Positions 8,940 through 19,303 of a stretch of 64,000 nt of DNA are shown one piece after another. The position numbers were made by a program, and so were the translations under genes. The notes beneath the pieces are model-generated. The model saw only the letters and a list, made by a program, of their open reading frames with translations, did no database searches and was not told the DNA's origin. The stretch comes from Nocardia spumae (GTDB lineage: Bacteria; Actinomycetota; Actinomycetes; Mycobacteriales; Mycobacteriaceae): NCBI RefSeq assembly GCF_020733635.1, contig NZ_JAJFZL010000001.1, positions 1,302,001 to 1,366,000 of the forward strand. Reading direction: 5' to 3'. Positions within the stretch are counted from its first letter, which is position 1. Each line of letters begins with the position of its first letter.

Positions 8940-11900
8940 ATGTCCGCAGCGAATTCCGAACAACAGCAGCGCATCGCGCAAGCCCTGCGGGCGGCCCGGC
9001 AGCGGCTCGCCGAACCCCGGCCCGCGGAACCCATCGCGATCGTGGGCATCGGTTGTCGCTTCCCCGGCGGGATCACCGGGCCGGATTCGCTGTGGGAGCT
9101 GGTCTCCGACGGAGTCGACGCCACCGCCGAGCAGCCCGCCGATCGGTGGGATGTGCGGCGCTTCTACGATCCGGATCCGGATAAGCCCGGCACCATCTAC
9201 ACCACTCGCGGCGGTTTCCTCGAGTCGGTGGACATGTTCGACGCGGAGTTCTTCGGCATCTCCCCGCGAGAAGCGCACGCGATGGATCCACAGCAGCGGC
9301 TGCTGCTCGAAATAGCCTGGGAGGCACTGGAGAACGCCGGGATCGCGCCGCAGCGGCTGCGCGGAACCGACACCGGCGTGTTCGTCGGACTCAGCTGGCG
9401 CGATTACGACCGCATCGCGGTGGCGAGTCTGCCCGAGGCGATGAACGCCTATGCGGGGCTGGGTAATACGCCCAGTATCGCGGTGGGACGGGTGGCCTAC
9501 GCGCTGGATCTGCACGGGCCGGTATCGCTGGTCGACACCGCGTGCTCCTCGTCGCTGGTGGCGGTGCACCAGGCGGTGCAGAGTCTGCGTAACGGCGATT
9601 GTTCGACCGCACTGGCCGGCGGCGTGAATCTGATCCTGTCGCCGCTGTCGACCATGTTCTGCTGCCGCATCCGGGCATTGTCGGCGGATGGACGCTGCAA
9701 GACCTTCGATGCCGCGGCCGACGGCTACGGACGTGCCGAAGGTTGCGGGCTGGTGGTGCTGAAACGGCTGTCGCAGGCGCAGCGCGACGGCGACCGGATC
9801 CACGCGGTGATCCGTGGCTCGGCGGTGAATCACGACGGCCGCACCGGCGGGCTGACCGTGCCGAGTGCCCGTGCGCAGGAAGCGGTGGTGCGGTCCGCGC
9901 TGCGGGTGGCGAATATCGAACCGGCACAGGTGAACTACGTGGAAGCGCACGGCACCGGGACCGCGCTCGGCGATCCGATCGAAATCGGCGCGCTCAATTC
10001 CGTATTCGGCTCCCGGCGGACACCGCTGTGGGTGGGCTCGATCAAATCGAACTTCGGCCACGCCGAGACGGCCGCCGGTATCGCCGGGCTGATCAAAGCG
10101 GCGCTGGCGGTGCAGCGGGACGCGATTCCCCCCACTCTGCATGTGCGGCGGCTCAATCCGCGTATCGACTGGGCGAGTGGATCGGTGCGGGTGGCGACGG
10201 AGACCACCGCATGGCCGAGGGCGCCGCGGATCGCCGGAGTCAGCTCGTTCGGTTTCAGCGGGACCAATGCGCACATCGTCGTCGAGCAACCTCCGGTGGC
10301 GGCGCCGGCATCCGGCGGTCCGGTCTCCTCGGGCCTGCTGACCCTGTCCGCGCGCACCTCCGAGGCCCTGCGCGCACAGGCCCGGCGCTTCGCGGTCGCG
10401 TTGCGCACCGCCGAACCCGGCGATCTCGAATCCGTCTGCGCTACCGCCAATCTCGGTCGCGGACAGTTCGAGCACAGACTGGCGGTGGTGGCGGGCAGCA
10501 CGACGGCACTGGCCGTCGGCCTGGACGCGCACGCGGCCGGGGACGATCATCCGACGGTGGCTTCCGGCCACGTGCCCCGCGGCGGTTCGGTGCGGACCGC
10601 ATTGCTGATCGGACATCGCGGTCCGGGGGTGGAGGCCCTCGATCGCGCGAGTTATGCGGGGTCGGCCGCCTTCCGGGCGGCCGTCGACGAATGTCTGGCC
10701 GCCACCGTGTCGCGGGACAGCTTCCGGACCGCCCTCTTCGCCGGTCTGGCTCCGAATCAGGCGCAGCGCGTGCCCGGTCTGGCGGACGCCCTGGCCTTCG
10801 TCCACCGGTATGCCCTGGTCCGCCGATTGCAGTCGCTCGGTCTGCGCCCGGCGGCCGTCCTGGGGGTGGGCGTCGGTGAGTACGTGGCCGCCGCCATCTC
10901 CGGAATTCTGGAACCCGCCGCGGCACTGCGTGCGTCGGTGACCGCCGCCGCACTGGTCGACGAGCGGGCGATGGCGCGCACCGACGACCCGGAACTGCTC
11001 GCCGCCGTGGTGAGCGAAACCGGTGCGGCGGTGTGCGGCCGCATCGGTGATCGGTATCTGCTGCAGGCGGAGCCCGGTGGCCGGGAATTGCTGCTGAATC
11101 GGTTGCGTGCCGCCGGCATCGCGGTGACCACGCGCGCCGACCTGCGCGATCGGGTGGGCGCGGGTGTGCCGGATCAGGCATCCCCGAGCGCGCCCGAATT
11201 CACCGTGGTCTCCGCGCACACCGGTGTCCGTATGGGCGCCGAGGCGGCGCGGGCGCAGTACTGGGCCTCCCGCCCGCTGTGGCCGGCCGCGGTGGAACAG
11301 GCCTTCGACACCATCGGGGAACTGGATTGCTCGGTGCTGGTGGAGGCGGGCGGCGCGGCGCTGAGCGATATCGGCCGATCTCGCCCGTGGGCGGAGGACC
11401 GCCGCTGGCTCAGCACCGGCACCACCCATGCCGAACAGGTGCGCGGGGTAGCCGGATTGTTCGCTGCCGGGGCCGTGGACGATCTCGGTGATCTGCACGC
11501 CGAGCGTTACCGGCGAACGACGCTGCCCACCTATCCGTTTCAACGCCGTCGGTACTGGCTCGACGCCGCCGAATCCGTCGCGGGGGAGACCGGTACGCCG
11601 GCGCCCGTCCCGGCCCGCACCCCGCGACCGGCCTCCGATCCGATTGTTCCCGAGGTGGCCACCGCAGTGCCCGCGGTCGCCGAGGCCGATCTGTTCCTGT
11701 TGCGCCGACGGGTGAACGCGGTGGTGGCCGCGAGCATTCGGCGGGTCTTCGAGATGGCCGACACCGACACGCTCGATCCGCATACCCCGCTGCAGGAGCT
11801 GGGCTTCGACTCGCTGATGGCGCTCGAGTTGCGCGCGGTCCTGAGCCGGGCCCTGGCCCTGCCGATCGAGGCCGCCTTCGCATTCGAATTCCCGACGGCG

Positions 11901-12092
11901 GCAGCGCAAGCGGCCGAGATCAGTATCCGGCTCTCGGCCGCGGCACCGGCGCCGCCCGAATCCGCCCCGGCACCCGAACCCCGGCCCGCCCCGGTCGCCG
12001 GACCCGCCGACACCACCACCCGTGCGGACGAATCCGACCTCATCGCGCTGGCCCGCGCCGAACTGGCCGCTCTGGAAGAGGTACTGCCTTGA
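8940..12092 (+). CDS. Type I PKS module KS-AT(dead)-ACP
   Basis: About 1050 residues from ATG 8940; in-frame GTGs at 8928 and 8931 overlap the upstream stop and are alternatives. A short N-terminal helix rich in Q, R and A (residues 3-20) looks like a docking segment. KS at about 25-455 has Cys in DTACSSSL near 202, EAHGTGT and NFGHAE, so it should condense. The AT region (about 465-870) reads GVGVGEY where GHSxGE should be and has no other GHSxG, so it cannot form the acyl-serine intermediate. The post-AT linker ([10 protein letters not shown]) is retained and an ACP with GFDSL follows near 957. With no KR, DH or ER, this module should leave a beta-keto group. The extender must be loaded in trans, most simply by the discrete AT encoded at 19304. 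Confidence 0.95.
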   Translation: MSAANSEQQQRIAQALRAARQRLAEPRPAEPIAIVGIGCRFPGGITGPDSLWELVSDGVDATAEQPADRWDVRRFYDPDPDKPGTIYTTRGGFLESVDMFDAEFFGISPREAHAMDPQQRLLLEIAWEALENAGIAPQRLRGTDTGVFVGLSWRDYDRIAVASLPEAMNAYAGLGNTPSIAVGRVAYALDLHGPVSLVDTACSSSLVAVHQAVQSLRNGDCSTALAGGVNLILSPLSTMFCCRIRALSADGRCKTFDAAADGYGRAEGCGLVVLKRLSQAQRDGDRIHAVIRGSAVNHDGRTGGLTVPSARAQEAVVRSALRVANIEPAQVNYVEAHGTGTALGDPIEIGALNSVFGSRRTPLWVGSIKSNFGHAETAAGIAGLIKAALAVQRDAIPPTLHVRRLNPRIDWASGSVRVATETTAWPRAPRIAGVSSFGFSGTNAHIVVEQPPVAAPASGGPVSSGLLTLSARTSEALRAQARRFAVALRTAEPGDLESVCATANLGRGQFEHRLAVVAGSTTALAVGLDAHAAGDDHPTVASGHVPRGGSVRTALLIGHRGPGVEALDRASYAGSAAFRAAVDECLAATVSRDSFRTALFAGLAPNQAQRVPGLADALAFVHRYALVRRLQSLGLRPAAVLGVGVGEYVAAAISGILEPAAALRASVTAAALVDERAMARTDDPELLAAVVSETGAAVCGRIGDRYLLQAEPGGRELLLNRLRAAGIAVTTRADLRDRVGAGVPDQASPSAPEFTVVSAHTGVRMGAEAARAQYWASRPLWPAAVEQAFDTIGELDCSVLVEAGGAALSDIGRSRPWAEDRRWLSTGTTHAEQVRGVAGLFAAGAVDDLGDLHAERYRRTTLPTYPFQRRRYWLDAAESVAGETGTPAPVPARTPRPASDPIVPEVATAVPAVAEADLFLLRRRVNAVVAASIRRVFEMADTDTLDPHTPLQELGFDSLMALELRAVLSRALALPIEAAFAFEFPTAAAQAAEISIRLSAAAPAPPESAPAPEPRPAPVAGPADTTTRADESDLIALARAELAALEEVLP

Positions 12093-15000
12093 CCCCCACA
12101 CCCCCCAACCCGCTCGCCGACGGCGCCGACAGCAACGACGCGCTGCGCGAGACCATCGCCGCGTTGCGTACGGCACGGGGAGTGCTGGCGCAGCGCAGCG
12201 AGCCGGTGGCGGTCATCGGTGCGGGATGCCGGCTGCCCGGCGGGGTCGTCTCCCTCGACGGCTTCGCCGAATTCCTGCGCGCGGGTGGCGACGGTGTGGT
12301 CGATGTCCCCGAGGGCCGCTGGGATGTCGGGCACTACTACGACCCGGACACCGAGGCGCCGGGCCGGACCTATATCGGAAAGCTGGGCGCGCTCACCGAT
12401 ATCGGCGATTTCGACGCCGCGTTCTTCGGTATCTCCCCGCGCGAGGCCGAGGCGATGGATCCGCAACAGCGGGTGCTGCTCGAGGTCGTCTGGGAGGCAT
12501 TGGAACACGCCGCGATCCCGCCGGAAACCCTGCGCGAGAGCCGGACCGGCGTCTTCGTCGGAATGTGTCCCAACGACTACGCCGCCGCCGCGTCCGAGCC
12601 GGCCGCGATCGATATCTATTCGGCCACCGGACTGGCGCCGTCGGTGGCGGCCGGGCGGATCGCCTACCATCTCGGACTTCGAGGCCCCGCCCTGGTGGTC
12701 GACACCGCCTGTTCGTCGGCGCTGGTGGCGCTGCACCTGGCCGTGCAGAGCCTGCGCGCGGGCGAATGTGAGCTGGCGCTGGTCGCCGGGGTCAATCTGA
12801 TCGTCTCGCCGCAGTCGATGATCTCGATGTCGAAGCTGCGGGCGCCTTCGCCGACCGACCGATGCGCGCCGTTCGCGGCCGCCGCCGACGGACTGGTGCG
12901 CGGCGAGGGCTGCGGAGTGGTCGTACTGAAGCGCGAATCCGTCGCGCGGGATGCCGGTGATCGGGTACTGGCGTCGATCGTCGGTACCGCGGTCGATCAG
13001 GACGGGCGAAGTAACGGCCTGACCGCGCCGAACGGCCGCGCTCAGGAGCAGGTACTGCGGGATGCGTTGCGCGAGGCCAGAATCGAGCCCGACCGGATCG
13101 ACTACATCGAGGCGCACGGCACCGGCACCCCGCTCGGCGACCCCATCGAACTACGCGCCCTGGCAGCTGTTTTCGGGCCCGGACGGCAGCGCCCACTGCC
13201 GGTGGGTTCGGCGAAGAGCAATCTGGGTCACCTGGAACCGGCAGCGGGGATCGCGGGCCTGCTCAAGGCGATCACCGTGGTGCGCGATCGGGTGATCCCG
13301 CCCACCCTGCATTTCGACGCGCCGAATCCGCTGGTGGACTGGGACCGGATGCCGATCGTGGTGCCGACCCGGACGCAGGAGCTGCCGGGCTCCGAACCCG
13401 TCTACGCCGGGGTCAGCGCTTTCGGATTCAGCGGAACGAACGCGCACACCATCGTCACCGGCCCGCGCGAGACCGGTGTGGCCGTCGACGCCGCCCCCGA
13501 GCCCGGCCGGGAGCTGCTGGTACTGCCGCTGTCCGCGGCATCGGAGCAGGCGCTGCGGGACACCGCCGTCCGATGGCAGGACCGAGTGGCCGGCATTACG
13601 CCGGAGCAGTGCCGCGATCTGTGCTTCACCGCGTCGCGCCGGGCCGCGCTCGAACACCGTGCCGTGGTGATCGGTGAGACGGGCGCCGCACTGCACCGCG
13701 GTCTCACCGCGATCGCGGAGGATCGCGATCGCGCCGGGGTGATCCGGGGTCGCCGGGCCGGTGAAACCGGTGCGCTGATCTTCGTCTTCGCCGGCTTCGG
13801 CGGGCACTGGGCGGGGATGGGCGCACAGCTGATGGCCGAGAGCGCGGTGTTCGCCGACGCAGTGCGCCGGTGCGCGGCCGCCTTCGCGCCGTATCTGGAT
13901 GTGGATATCGCCGATGTGCTGGCCGCGGGCGAATCCGACGGCGGGCGTATCGATCTCGCGCAGCCGATGTCGTTCGCCGTGCAGGTCGCGCTGTCGGAGT
14001 TGCTGGCCGAACAGGGTTTTCGCCCCGATGCCGTGATCGGCCACAGCGTCGGCGAAATCGCGGCCGCCCATGTGGCGGGCGCCCTGACCCTCGCCGACGC
14101 GGCCGCGATCATCTATCACCGCAATCAGGTGCTGCGCGCGGTCGAGGGCGCCGGGGGCATGCTGTCGATCCCGATGGGTGCCGAGGAACTCCGGCAGTGG
14201 ACCGGGCAGATCGAGGGCGATGTCGATCTCGCCGCGATGAACGGCCCATCCCAGGTGGTGGTTTCCGGAACCGTCGCGGATCTGGATCGCCTGGAAAAGG
14301 CCCTGGCCGCGGCGGGATACGACCCACGCCGGGTGAAGATCGAATCGGCCGCGCACAGCCGCCAGCTCGATCCGCATCTCCCGGTATTCGCCGGACGCAT
14401 CGAGGCCGTGCGCCCGGTACCCGGCGGACGCGCCGCATTCCTGTCCACCGTCGACGCCGAGTATCAGCCGACCGGCACCCTGTCTGCCGACTACTGGGTT
14501 CGTAACCTGCGCCATACGGTCCGGCTCGATGCCGCGGTCCAGCGGGCGCTGGCCGAGGGACCCGCTACCTTCGTCGAGATCGGGCCCAATCCGGTGCTGG
14601 TCGACGGTATCCGAGCCCGCATCGAAGCGTCCGGGGCACGGGCCGGGGTCGTCGGATCGCTCAAACGCAACGGGTACGCGCGGCGGGACGTGCTGGAACT
14701 GGTCGCCCGGTTGTTCGTGCACGGGCTCGCGGTGGACTGGGCGGCCGCCGGGGTCACCGGACGGATCACCGAGCTGCCGTCCTATCCGTGGCAGCACAAG
14801 CGGTTCTGGGCGCGATCGGATTGGGATGCCGACAGAGCGGGCACCGGGGGACAGGCGGTGCTGGAATCACCGTTCACCGGGGAACGCATCCTGGCGCGCG
14901 TGGTCGATCTCGGCCGCAGCCCGTGGCTGGCCGACCACGCCGTCGGCGAACTCGTGGTCGCCGCCGGGGCGTGGTCGGTCAACCTCGCGGCGGCCGCGCG

Positions 15001-18000
15001 GCGCCGGCACGGTCTCGGACCGGGCTGCCGCTTCACCGATGTACGGTTCGAGAAGGTCCTCACCTTCACCGCCGGCAGCCGGCGCGAGGTACAGGTGGTC
15101 CTGCGTGACCGGGAATTCCGGATAGGTACACCGGCCGGGACCGCGACGGGGTGGACCGAACATGTGCGCGGCCGCATCGCCGACGCGGAGCCGGCCGACA
15201 CGGCGCCGGAATCGGATGCGCCGGGATTGGCTGTGGCGCAGCGAATCTGTACGACGACGGTCGAGCCGCAGGAGCTCTACGCCGCCTACGCCCGCACCGG
15301 GACCCGCTACGGACCGGCCTTCCGCACGGTGACGGAGCTGTTCGTCGGCGACGGTCAGGCATTGGGCCGGGTGTGCGCGGCGTCCGGGGCCCGCGATCCG
15401 GAGGACGGGGTGGCGATCGCGCCGGTCCTCGACGGGTGCTTCCAGGTCGTGGGGGCGCTGGCCGGTTCGGAACTGTTCCTGCCCTCGGGGATCGGTGAGT
15501 TGCATATTCCCGACCACATTCCGGCTCAGGTGCACGTCCACGTCCGCGACTACGCTCGGGACGGCCGGCTCCAGACCGCCGATCTCGATATCTACGCCGA
15601 CGACGGGTCGCTCGTCGCCACCGTGCGAGGCCTGACCGCCCAGCGCGTGGACGACACCGAATCCCGGTCCACCGCACAGGTATTGGCGATCGACTGGCAG
15701 CGGCGACCGCTCGCGGCCGCCGCCCCGCTGTCTGGGCACTGGCTGGTCGTCGGTGCGACCGACGAGGACGAATCACCGGTATCGGTGCGGGGGCTGGCCA
15801 GGTATCTCACCGCGGCGGGCGGCGTGGTGACGATCGCACACCCGCCCGTCACCGGTGCGACCGAGCCGGATGTGGCCGCGCCGCTGCCGGATCTCGGATC
15901 CGCCGACAACGTCGTCTGTCTCGCCGGGACCGAGGACGGCGCCACCGCTTTCGAGGATCTGTCCGCTCTGCTCACGCTGGCTCGCGCACTGGCGCTCCGG
16001 GCTCCGGCGCCGCGACTGTGGGTGGTCACGCGCGGCGGCCAGGCGGTCGCGGGCGAATGTGTGGATCCCTGGCAGGCCACCCTCTGGGGGTTCGGTACGG
16101 CACTGGCGGCCGAACATCCCGAATTGCAGACCACCCTGGTCGATCTCGCCGCCGACGCCGGTGTGGATCGTGACGATGTGGCCGACCTGGTGGCCGAACT
16201 GTCCGACGGTGGTGAGCGGCATATCGCGCTGCGCAACGGAATTCGTCACGTGGCGCGCCTGGACCGGGTCCGGCTCGAACCCGAGCCGCCGAGGGGCCGC
16301 GCGCAGTCGCGCGGCTTCGGCGTCGATATCGATGAGCCCGGCCGCCTGGAGACGCTGACCCTGCGCGGGCGCGCCCGGCCGCGACCCGCACCGCACGAGG
16401 TGGTGATCGCGGTGGCCGCGGCCGGGCTGAATTTCGCCGATGTCATGTGGGCGATGGGCTTTTTCACCGATCCGGAGTCGGCCGCGGTGCCACTGGGCTC
16501 CGAATGCGCGGGCACCGTGGTGGCCGTCGGCGCGGCGGTGGATTCGGTACAGGTCGGTGACCGCGTGGCCGCGGTGGCGTCGAACTGCCTGGCCACCCAC
16601 GCGGTCGCGGATGCCGCGCTGGTCCACCGGCTACCGGAGACGTTCGCGTTCACCGACGCCGCGGCACTGCCCACCGCGTACACCACCGCCTGCTATGCCC
16701 TCGAACATCTCGCCCGGGTCCGGGCGGGACAGCGCATTCTCATCCATTCCGGATCCGGTGGTACGGGTCTGGCCGCGATCGCGGTGGCGCGCCGGCACGG
16801 GTGTGAGGTCATCGCCACCGCCGGTACCGAGGACAAGCGCGCCTATCTCCGCGCGGCCGGCGTCGAGCACGTATTCGACTCGCGCAGTATGGAATTCGAG
16901 CATCAGGTCCGCGCGGTCACCGACGGCGCCGGCGTGGATGTCGTGCTCAATTCGCTCACCGGTGCGGCCGCCGAGGCGAGTATGCGCACGCTCGCCGCCG
17001 ACGGCATCTTCCTGGAGCTGGGCAAACGCGATATCTACGCGTCGGGCCGGCTGCCGCTGGAGTACTTCAAACGCCGCATCACCTATACCGCCGTCGATAT
17101 GGCCGGCCTGCATCGCGAGCGCCCGGACCGCTTCGCCGATCTGCTCCACCACACCCTCGGCCGAGTGGTCGCCGGCGAGTTGACAACGCTTCCGGTGCAG
17201 TCGTATCCGATTGCCCGGGCCGCCGAGGTATTCCGGACCATGAGTTCCGGCGCGCATATCGGCAAACTGGTGCTGACCACCGACGAAGCCGCGGCGACCG
17301 AGATGGTCCGTGGTGCCGCCCAGGCATGGGGCGAACCCGGCTGCCATCTGATCACCGGCGGCCTGGGCGGACTCGGACTCGAATTGGCCCGCACCCTGGC
17401 CGGGCACGGTGTCGCGCATATCGCGCTGCTGGCGCGCCGGGAGCCGACCGCCGCCGAGCGCGCGGTTCTGGACGAGTTGAACGCCGACGGCGAACGGGTG
17501 TCGGTGGCACTGGCCGATGTCGGCGACGAGGACCAGGTCCGGACGGCGGTGGCCCGGCTTCGGGCGCGGGTCGGCCCGGTGCGCGGTGTCTTCCACTTGG
17601 CCGCGGTGCTACGCGACGGCGTGCTGACGAATCAGAGCTGGTCCCAATTCGATACGGTCCTGCGCGCGAAGGCATTGGGCGCCTGGAATCTGCATCGTGC
17701 CGTCGCCGGCGATCCGGTGGAGTATTTCGTGATGTACTCCTCGACCGCCACCCTGCTGCCCTCCGGCGGTCAGCTGAACTATGCCGCCGCCAACGCGTTT
17801 CTCGACGGCTTGGCGAACTATCGCCGCAGTCAGGGGCTGGCCGCGACCGCGGTGGCATGGGGTCCGTTCGGTGCGGTGGGCCTGGCTGCCCGCGACGCCG
17901 CGACCCGGGACTATCTGGCGGGGCGCGGAATCCGATCGCTGGCACCAGCGGTCGCGCACACCCTGTTGCGGACGTTGCTCGACGACGGGCGGGCCCGTGC

Positions 18001-18400
18001 GGCGGTCATCGATATCGATCCCGAGGCGTGGCTGGGCGCGCACCCGTACGCCCGATCGATCCCGCTCTACGATTCGTTGCGCGCCACGGGCGGCGGCTCC
18101 GTCCCGGTGCTCGCCGACGAGTTGCGCACGCTGCCGGTCGAGGAGCGGGACGCCGCACTGTGGCAGCTGCTGACCGACAGGACGGCGGCCGTGCTGCGCA
18201 TCGATGCCGACGAGATCGACCCGGGCAAACCGTTTCTGGAGCTCGGGATGAGTTCGCTGGCGCTGCTCGAGTACAAGAACGGACTGGCGGCCGCGCTCGG
18301 TATCGATCTGCCCGGCGCCGTGCACTGGGACCATCCGACCGTGCGGGCGATGCACACCTATCTGTCCGCACGGCTGCGAGAGGACGCGGCCGTCCGATGA
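12089..18400 (+). CDS. Highly reducing type I PKS module KS-AT-DH-ER-KR-ACP
   Basis: 2103 residues from a TTG start that overlaps the previous stop (TTGA), preceded by GAAGAGG. KS at about 35-460 has DTACSSAL (Cys near 208), EAHGTGT and NLGHLEPA. This is the only intact in-line AT (GHSVGE, Ser near 653; about 560-870). The downstream specificity motif reads SAAH, neither HAFH (malonyl) nor YASH (methylmalonyl). DH at about 935-1190 keeps His near 950 and a DGCFQ motif but lacks the G and P of HxxxGxxxxP. ER at about 1415-1730 has a SGSGGTG nucleotide motif. KR at about 1745-1930 has TGGLGGLG and catalytic S and Y. The ACP has GMSSL near 2054. No thioesterase follows, so chain release must come from another protein. 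TTG was chosen because of the overlap and RBS. Confidence 0.94.
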   Translation: MTPTPPNPLADGADSNDALRETIAALRTARGVLAQRSEPVAVIGAGCRLPGGVVSLDGFAEFLRAGGDGVVDVPEGRWDVGHYYDPDTEAPGRTYIGKLGALTDIGDFDAAFFGISPREAEAMDPQQRVLLEVVWEALEHAAIPPETLRESRTGVFVGMCPNDYAAAASEPAAIDIYSATGLAPSVAAGRIAYHLGLRGPALVVDTACSSALVALHLAVQSLRAGECELALVAGVNLIVSPQSMISMSKLRAPSPTDRCAPFAAAADGLVRGEGCGVVVLKRESVARDAGDRVLASIVGTAVDQDGRSNGLTAPNGRAQEQVLRDALREARIEPDRIDYIEAHGTGTPLGDPIELRALAAVFGPGRQRPLPVGSAKSNLGHLEPAAGIAGLLKAITVVRDRVIPPTLHFDAPNPLVDWDRMPIVVPTRTQELPGSEPVYAGVSAFGFSGTNAHTIVTGPRETGVAVDAAPEPGRELLVLPLSAASEQALRDTAVRWQDRVAGITPEQCRDLCFTASRRAALEHRAVVIGETGAALHRGLTAIAEDRDRAGVIRGRRAGETGALIFVFAGFGGHWAGMGAQLMAESAVFADAVRRCAAAFAPYLDVDIADVLAAGESDGGRIDLAQPMSFAVQVALSELLAEQGFRPDAVIGHSVGEIAAAHVAGALTLADAAAIIYHRNQVLRAVEGAGGMLSIPMGAEELRQWTGQIEGDVDLAAMNGPSQVVVSGTVADLDRLEKALAAAGYDPRRVKIESAAHSRQLDPHLPVFAGRIEAVRPVPGGRAAFLSTVDAEYQPTGTLSADYWVRNLRHTVRLDAAVQRALAEGPATFVEIGPNPVLVDGIRARIEASGARAGVVGSLKRNGYARRDVLELVARLFVHGLAVDWAAAGVTGRITELPSYPWQHKRFWARSDWDADRAGTGGQAVLESPFTGERILARVVDLGRSPWLADHAVGELVVAAGAWSVNLAAAARRRHGLGPGCRFTDVRFEKVLTFTAGSRREVQVVLRDREFRIGTPAGTATGWTEHVRGRIADAEPADTAPESDAPGLAVAQRICTTTVEPQELYAAYARTGTRYGPAFRTVTELFVGDGQALGRVCAASGARDPEDGVAIAPVLDGCFQVVGALAGSELFLPSGIGELHIPDHIPAQVHVHVRDYARDGRLQTADLDIYADDGSLVATVRGLTAQRVDDTESRSTAQVLAIDWQRRPLAAAAPLSGHWLVVGATDEDESPVSVRGLARYLTAAGGVVTIAHPPVTGATEPDVAAPLPDLGSADNVVCLAGTEDGATAFEDLSALLTLARALALRAPAPRLWVVTRGGQAVAGECVDPWQATLWGFGTALAAEHPELQTTLVDLAADAGVDRDDVADLVAELSDGGERHIALRNGIRHVARLDRVRLEPEPPRGRAQSRGFGVDIDEPGRLETLTLRGRARPRPAPHEVVIAVAAAGLNFADVMWAMGFFTDPESAAVPLGSECAGTVVAVGAAVDSVQVGDRVAAVASNCLATHAVADAALVHRLPETFAFTDAAALPTAYTTACYALEHLARVRAGQRILIHSGSGGTGLAAIAVARRHGCEVIATAGTEDKRAYLRAAGVEHVFDSRSMEFEHQVRAVTDGAGVDVVLNSLTGAAAEASMRTLAADGIFLELGKRDIYASGRLPLEYFKRRITYTAVDMAGLHRERPDRFADLLHHTLGRVVAGELTTLPVQSYPIARAAEVFRTMSSGAHIGKLVLTTDEAAATEMVRGAAQAWGEPGCHLITGGLGGLGLELARTLAGHGVAHIALLARREPTAAERAVLDELNADGERVSVALADVGDEDQVRTAVARLRARVGPVRGVFHLAAVLRDGVLTNQSWSQFDTVLRAKALGAWNLHRAVAGDPVEYFVMYSSTATLLPSGGQLNYAAANAFLDGLANYRRSQGLAATAVAWGPFGAVGLAARDAATRDYLAGRGIRSLAPAVAHTLLRTLLDDGRARAAVIDIDPEAWLGAHPYARSIPLYDSLRATGGGSVPVLADELRTLPVEERDAALWQLLTDRTAAVLRIDADEIDPGKPFLELGMSSLALLEYKNGLAAALGIDLPGAVHWDHPTVRAMHTYLSARLREDAAVR

Positions 18401-19302
18401 ACGTCTACCTGCACGGGATCGCCTACGCGGTCGGCGCCCGCGAGCCGATCGCCTCGCTCCCGCCGCTGCGGGCCGACCCCGCGCTGCTGCGGGATATGCG
18501 CGGTCTGGGGCTGAACCACTACTGTCGCGCCGAGCAGTCTCCGCTGGAGCTCGCCGCCGAGGTGGTCAGCGCGACTCTGGCCCGCGTCCCGGTGGACGCG
18601 GCCGAGATCGATCTGCTGATCTACGCCACCTCGAGTCCGGAGAGCGGCACGCTCGCAGGTGGTGAATTCCTGCGCTTCTGTGAGCGTTTCGGACTCACCC
18701 GGGCGACCCCGATCGGCGTGACGCTGGCCGAATGCGCGAACTTCGGCAGTGCGCTGCGGATCGCGCACAGCCTGGTGGCCGCGGGATCGGCGCGCAATGT
18801 CCTGGTGATCACCGCCGACGCGTGCCCGGATCCCGACGCCCGCATCCTGCGCGACGCGGTGTCGGTGCTCAGTGATGGCGCCGCGAGCTGTCTGATCACC
18901 TCGGCGCATCCGTCGCGGATCGAGGTGCTGGGCGCCAATCAGGGGACGAACCAGCTGATCCGGGTTGCCACGATGCCGGCGCTGGCGGGCCTGACCAAGC
19001 GCGGACTGTCGCGTGCGGTGGCCGACATGCTCGACCGCGCGGGGCTCGATCGCGGCGATGTGCGGCGGATCATCGCCAACAACGTCAACGAGGAAGCGGT
19101 GCGGTTCATGGCCGAATCCGCCGGTCTCGAGCACGACCTGTGCTACCTGGACAACGTCGGCGACTACGCGCACGTGCACTCCGCCGACAATCTGATCAAT
19201 CTGCAGACCTACCTCGAGGACGGTGTCGCGCCGGGGGAGGTCGTCATGACCATCAGCCACGGGTTCGGAACCTGGGGTGTCGCACTGTTGAGGATCTGCT
19301 GA
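18397..19302 (+). CDS. KAS III-like (FabH-fold) condensing or acyl-transfer enzyme with altered triad
   Basis: 301 residues; ATG overlaps the PKS stop as ATGA, so it is translationally coupled to the assembly line. The thiolase fold is recognisable: nucleophile Cys113 in AECANFG, and a C-terminal GFGTWGVALLRI resembling the FabH terminus. Aligned with E. coli FabH, the catalytic His (HQAN) is replaced by Asn228 (NNVN) and the catalytic Asn (GNTSAAS) by a GDYAHVHSAD segment containing Asp256, His259 and His261. Proteins with this fold include starter-unit ketosynthases and acyltransferases that form esters on polyketides (CerJ type). With no thioesterase in the PKS, roles in starter, extender or side-chain supply, or in release, are all possible. 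Fold firm, reaction unknown. Confidence 0.85.
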   Translation: MNVYLHGIAYAVGAREPIASLPPLRADPALLRDMRGLGLNHYCRAEQSPLELAAEVVSATLARVPVDAAEIDLLIYATSSPESGTLAGGEFLRFCERFGLTRATPIGVTLAECANFGSALRIAHSLVAAGSARNVLVITADACPDPDARILRDAVSVLSDGAASCLITSAHPSRIEVLGANQGTNQLIRVATMPALAGLTKRGLSRAVADMLDRAGLDRGDVRRIIANNVNEEAVRFMAESAGLEHDLCYLDNVGDYAHVHSADNLINLQTYLEDGVAPGEVVMTISHGFGTWGVALLRIC

Positions 19303-19303
19303 C

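Noticed and set aside
17326..18396. In-frame upstream extension of the KAS III-like gene
   Set aside because: The extension is low-complexity Arg/Gly sequence over the PKS KR and ACP; the ATG at 18397, overlapping the PKS stop, is far more convincing.
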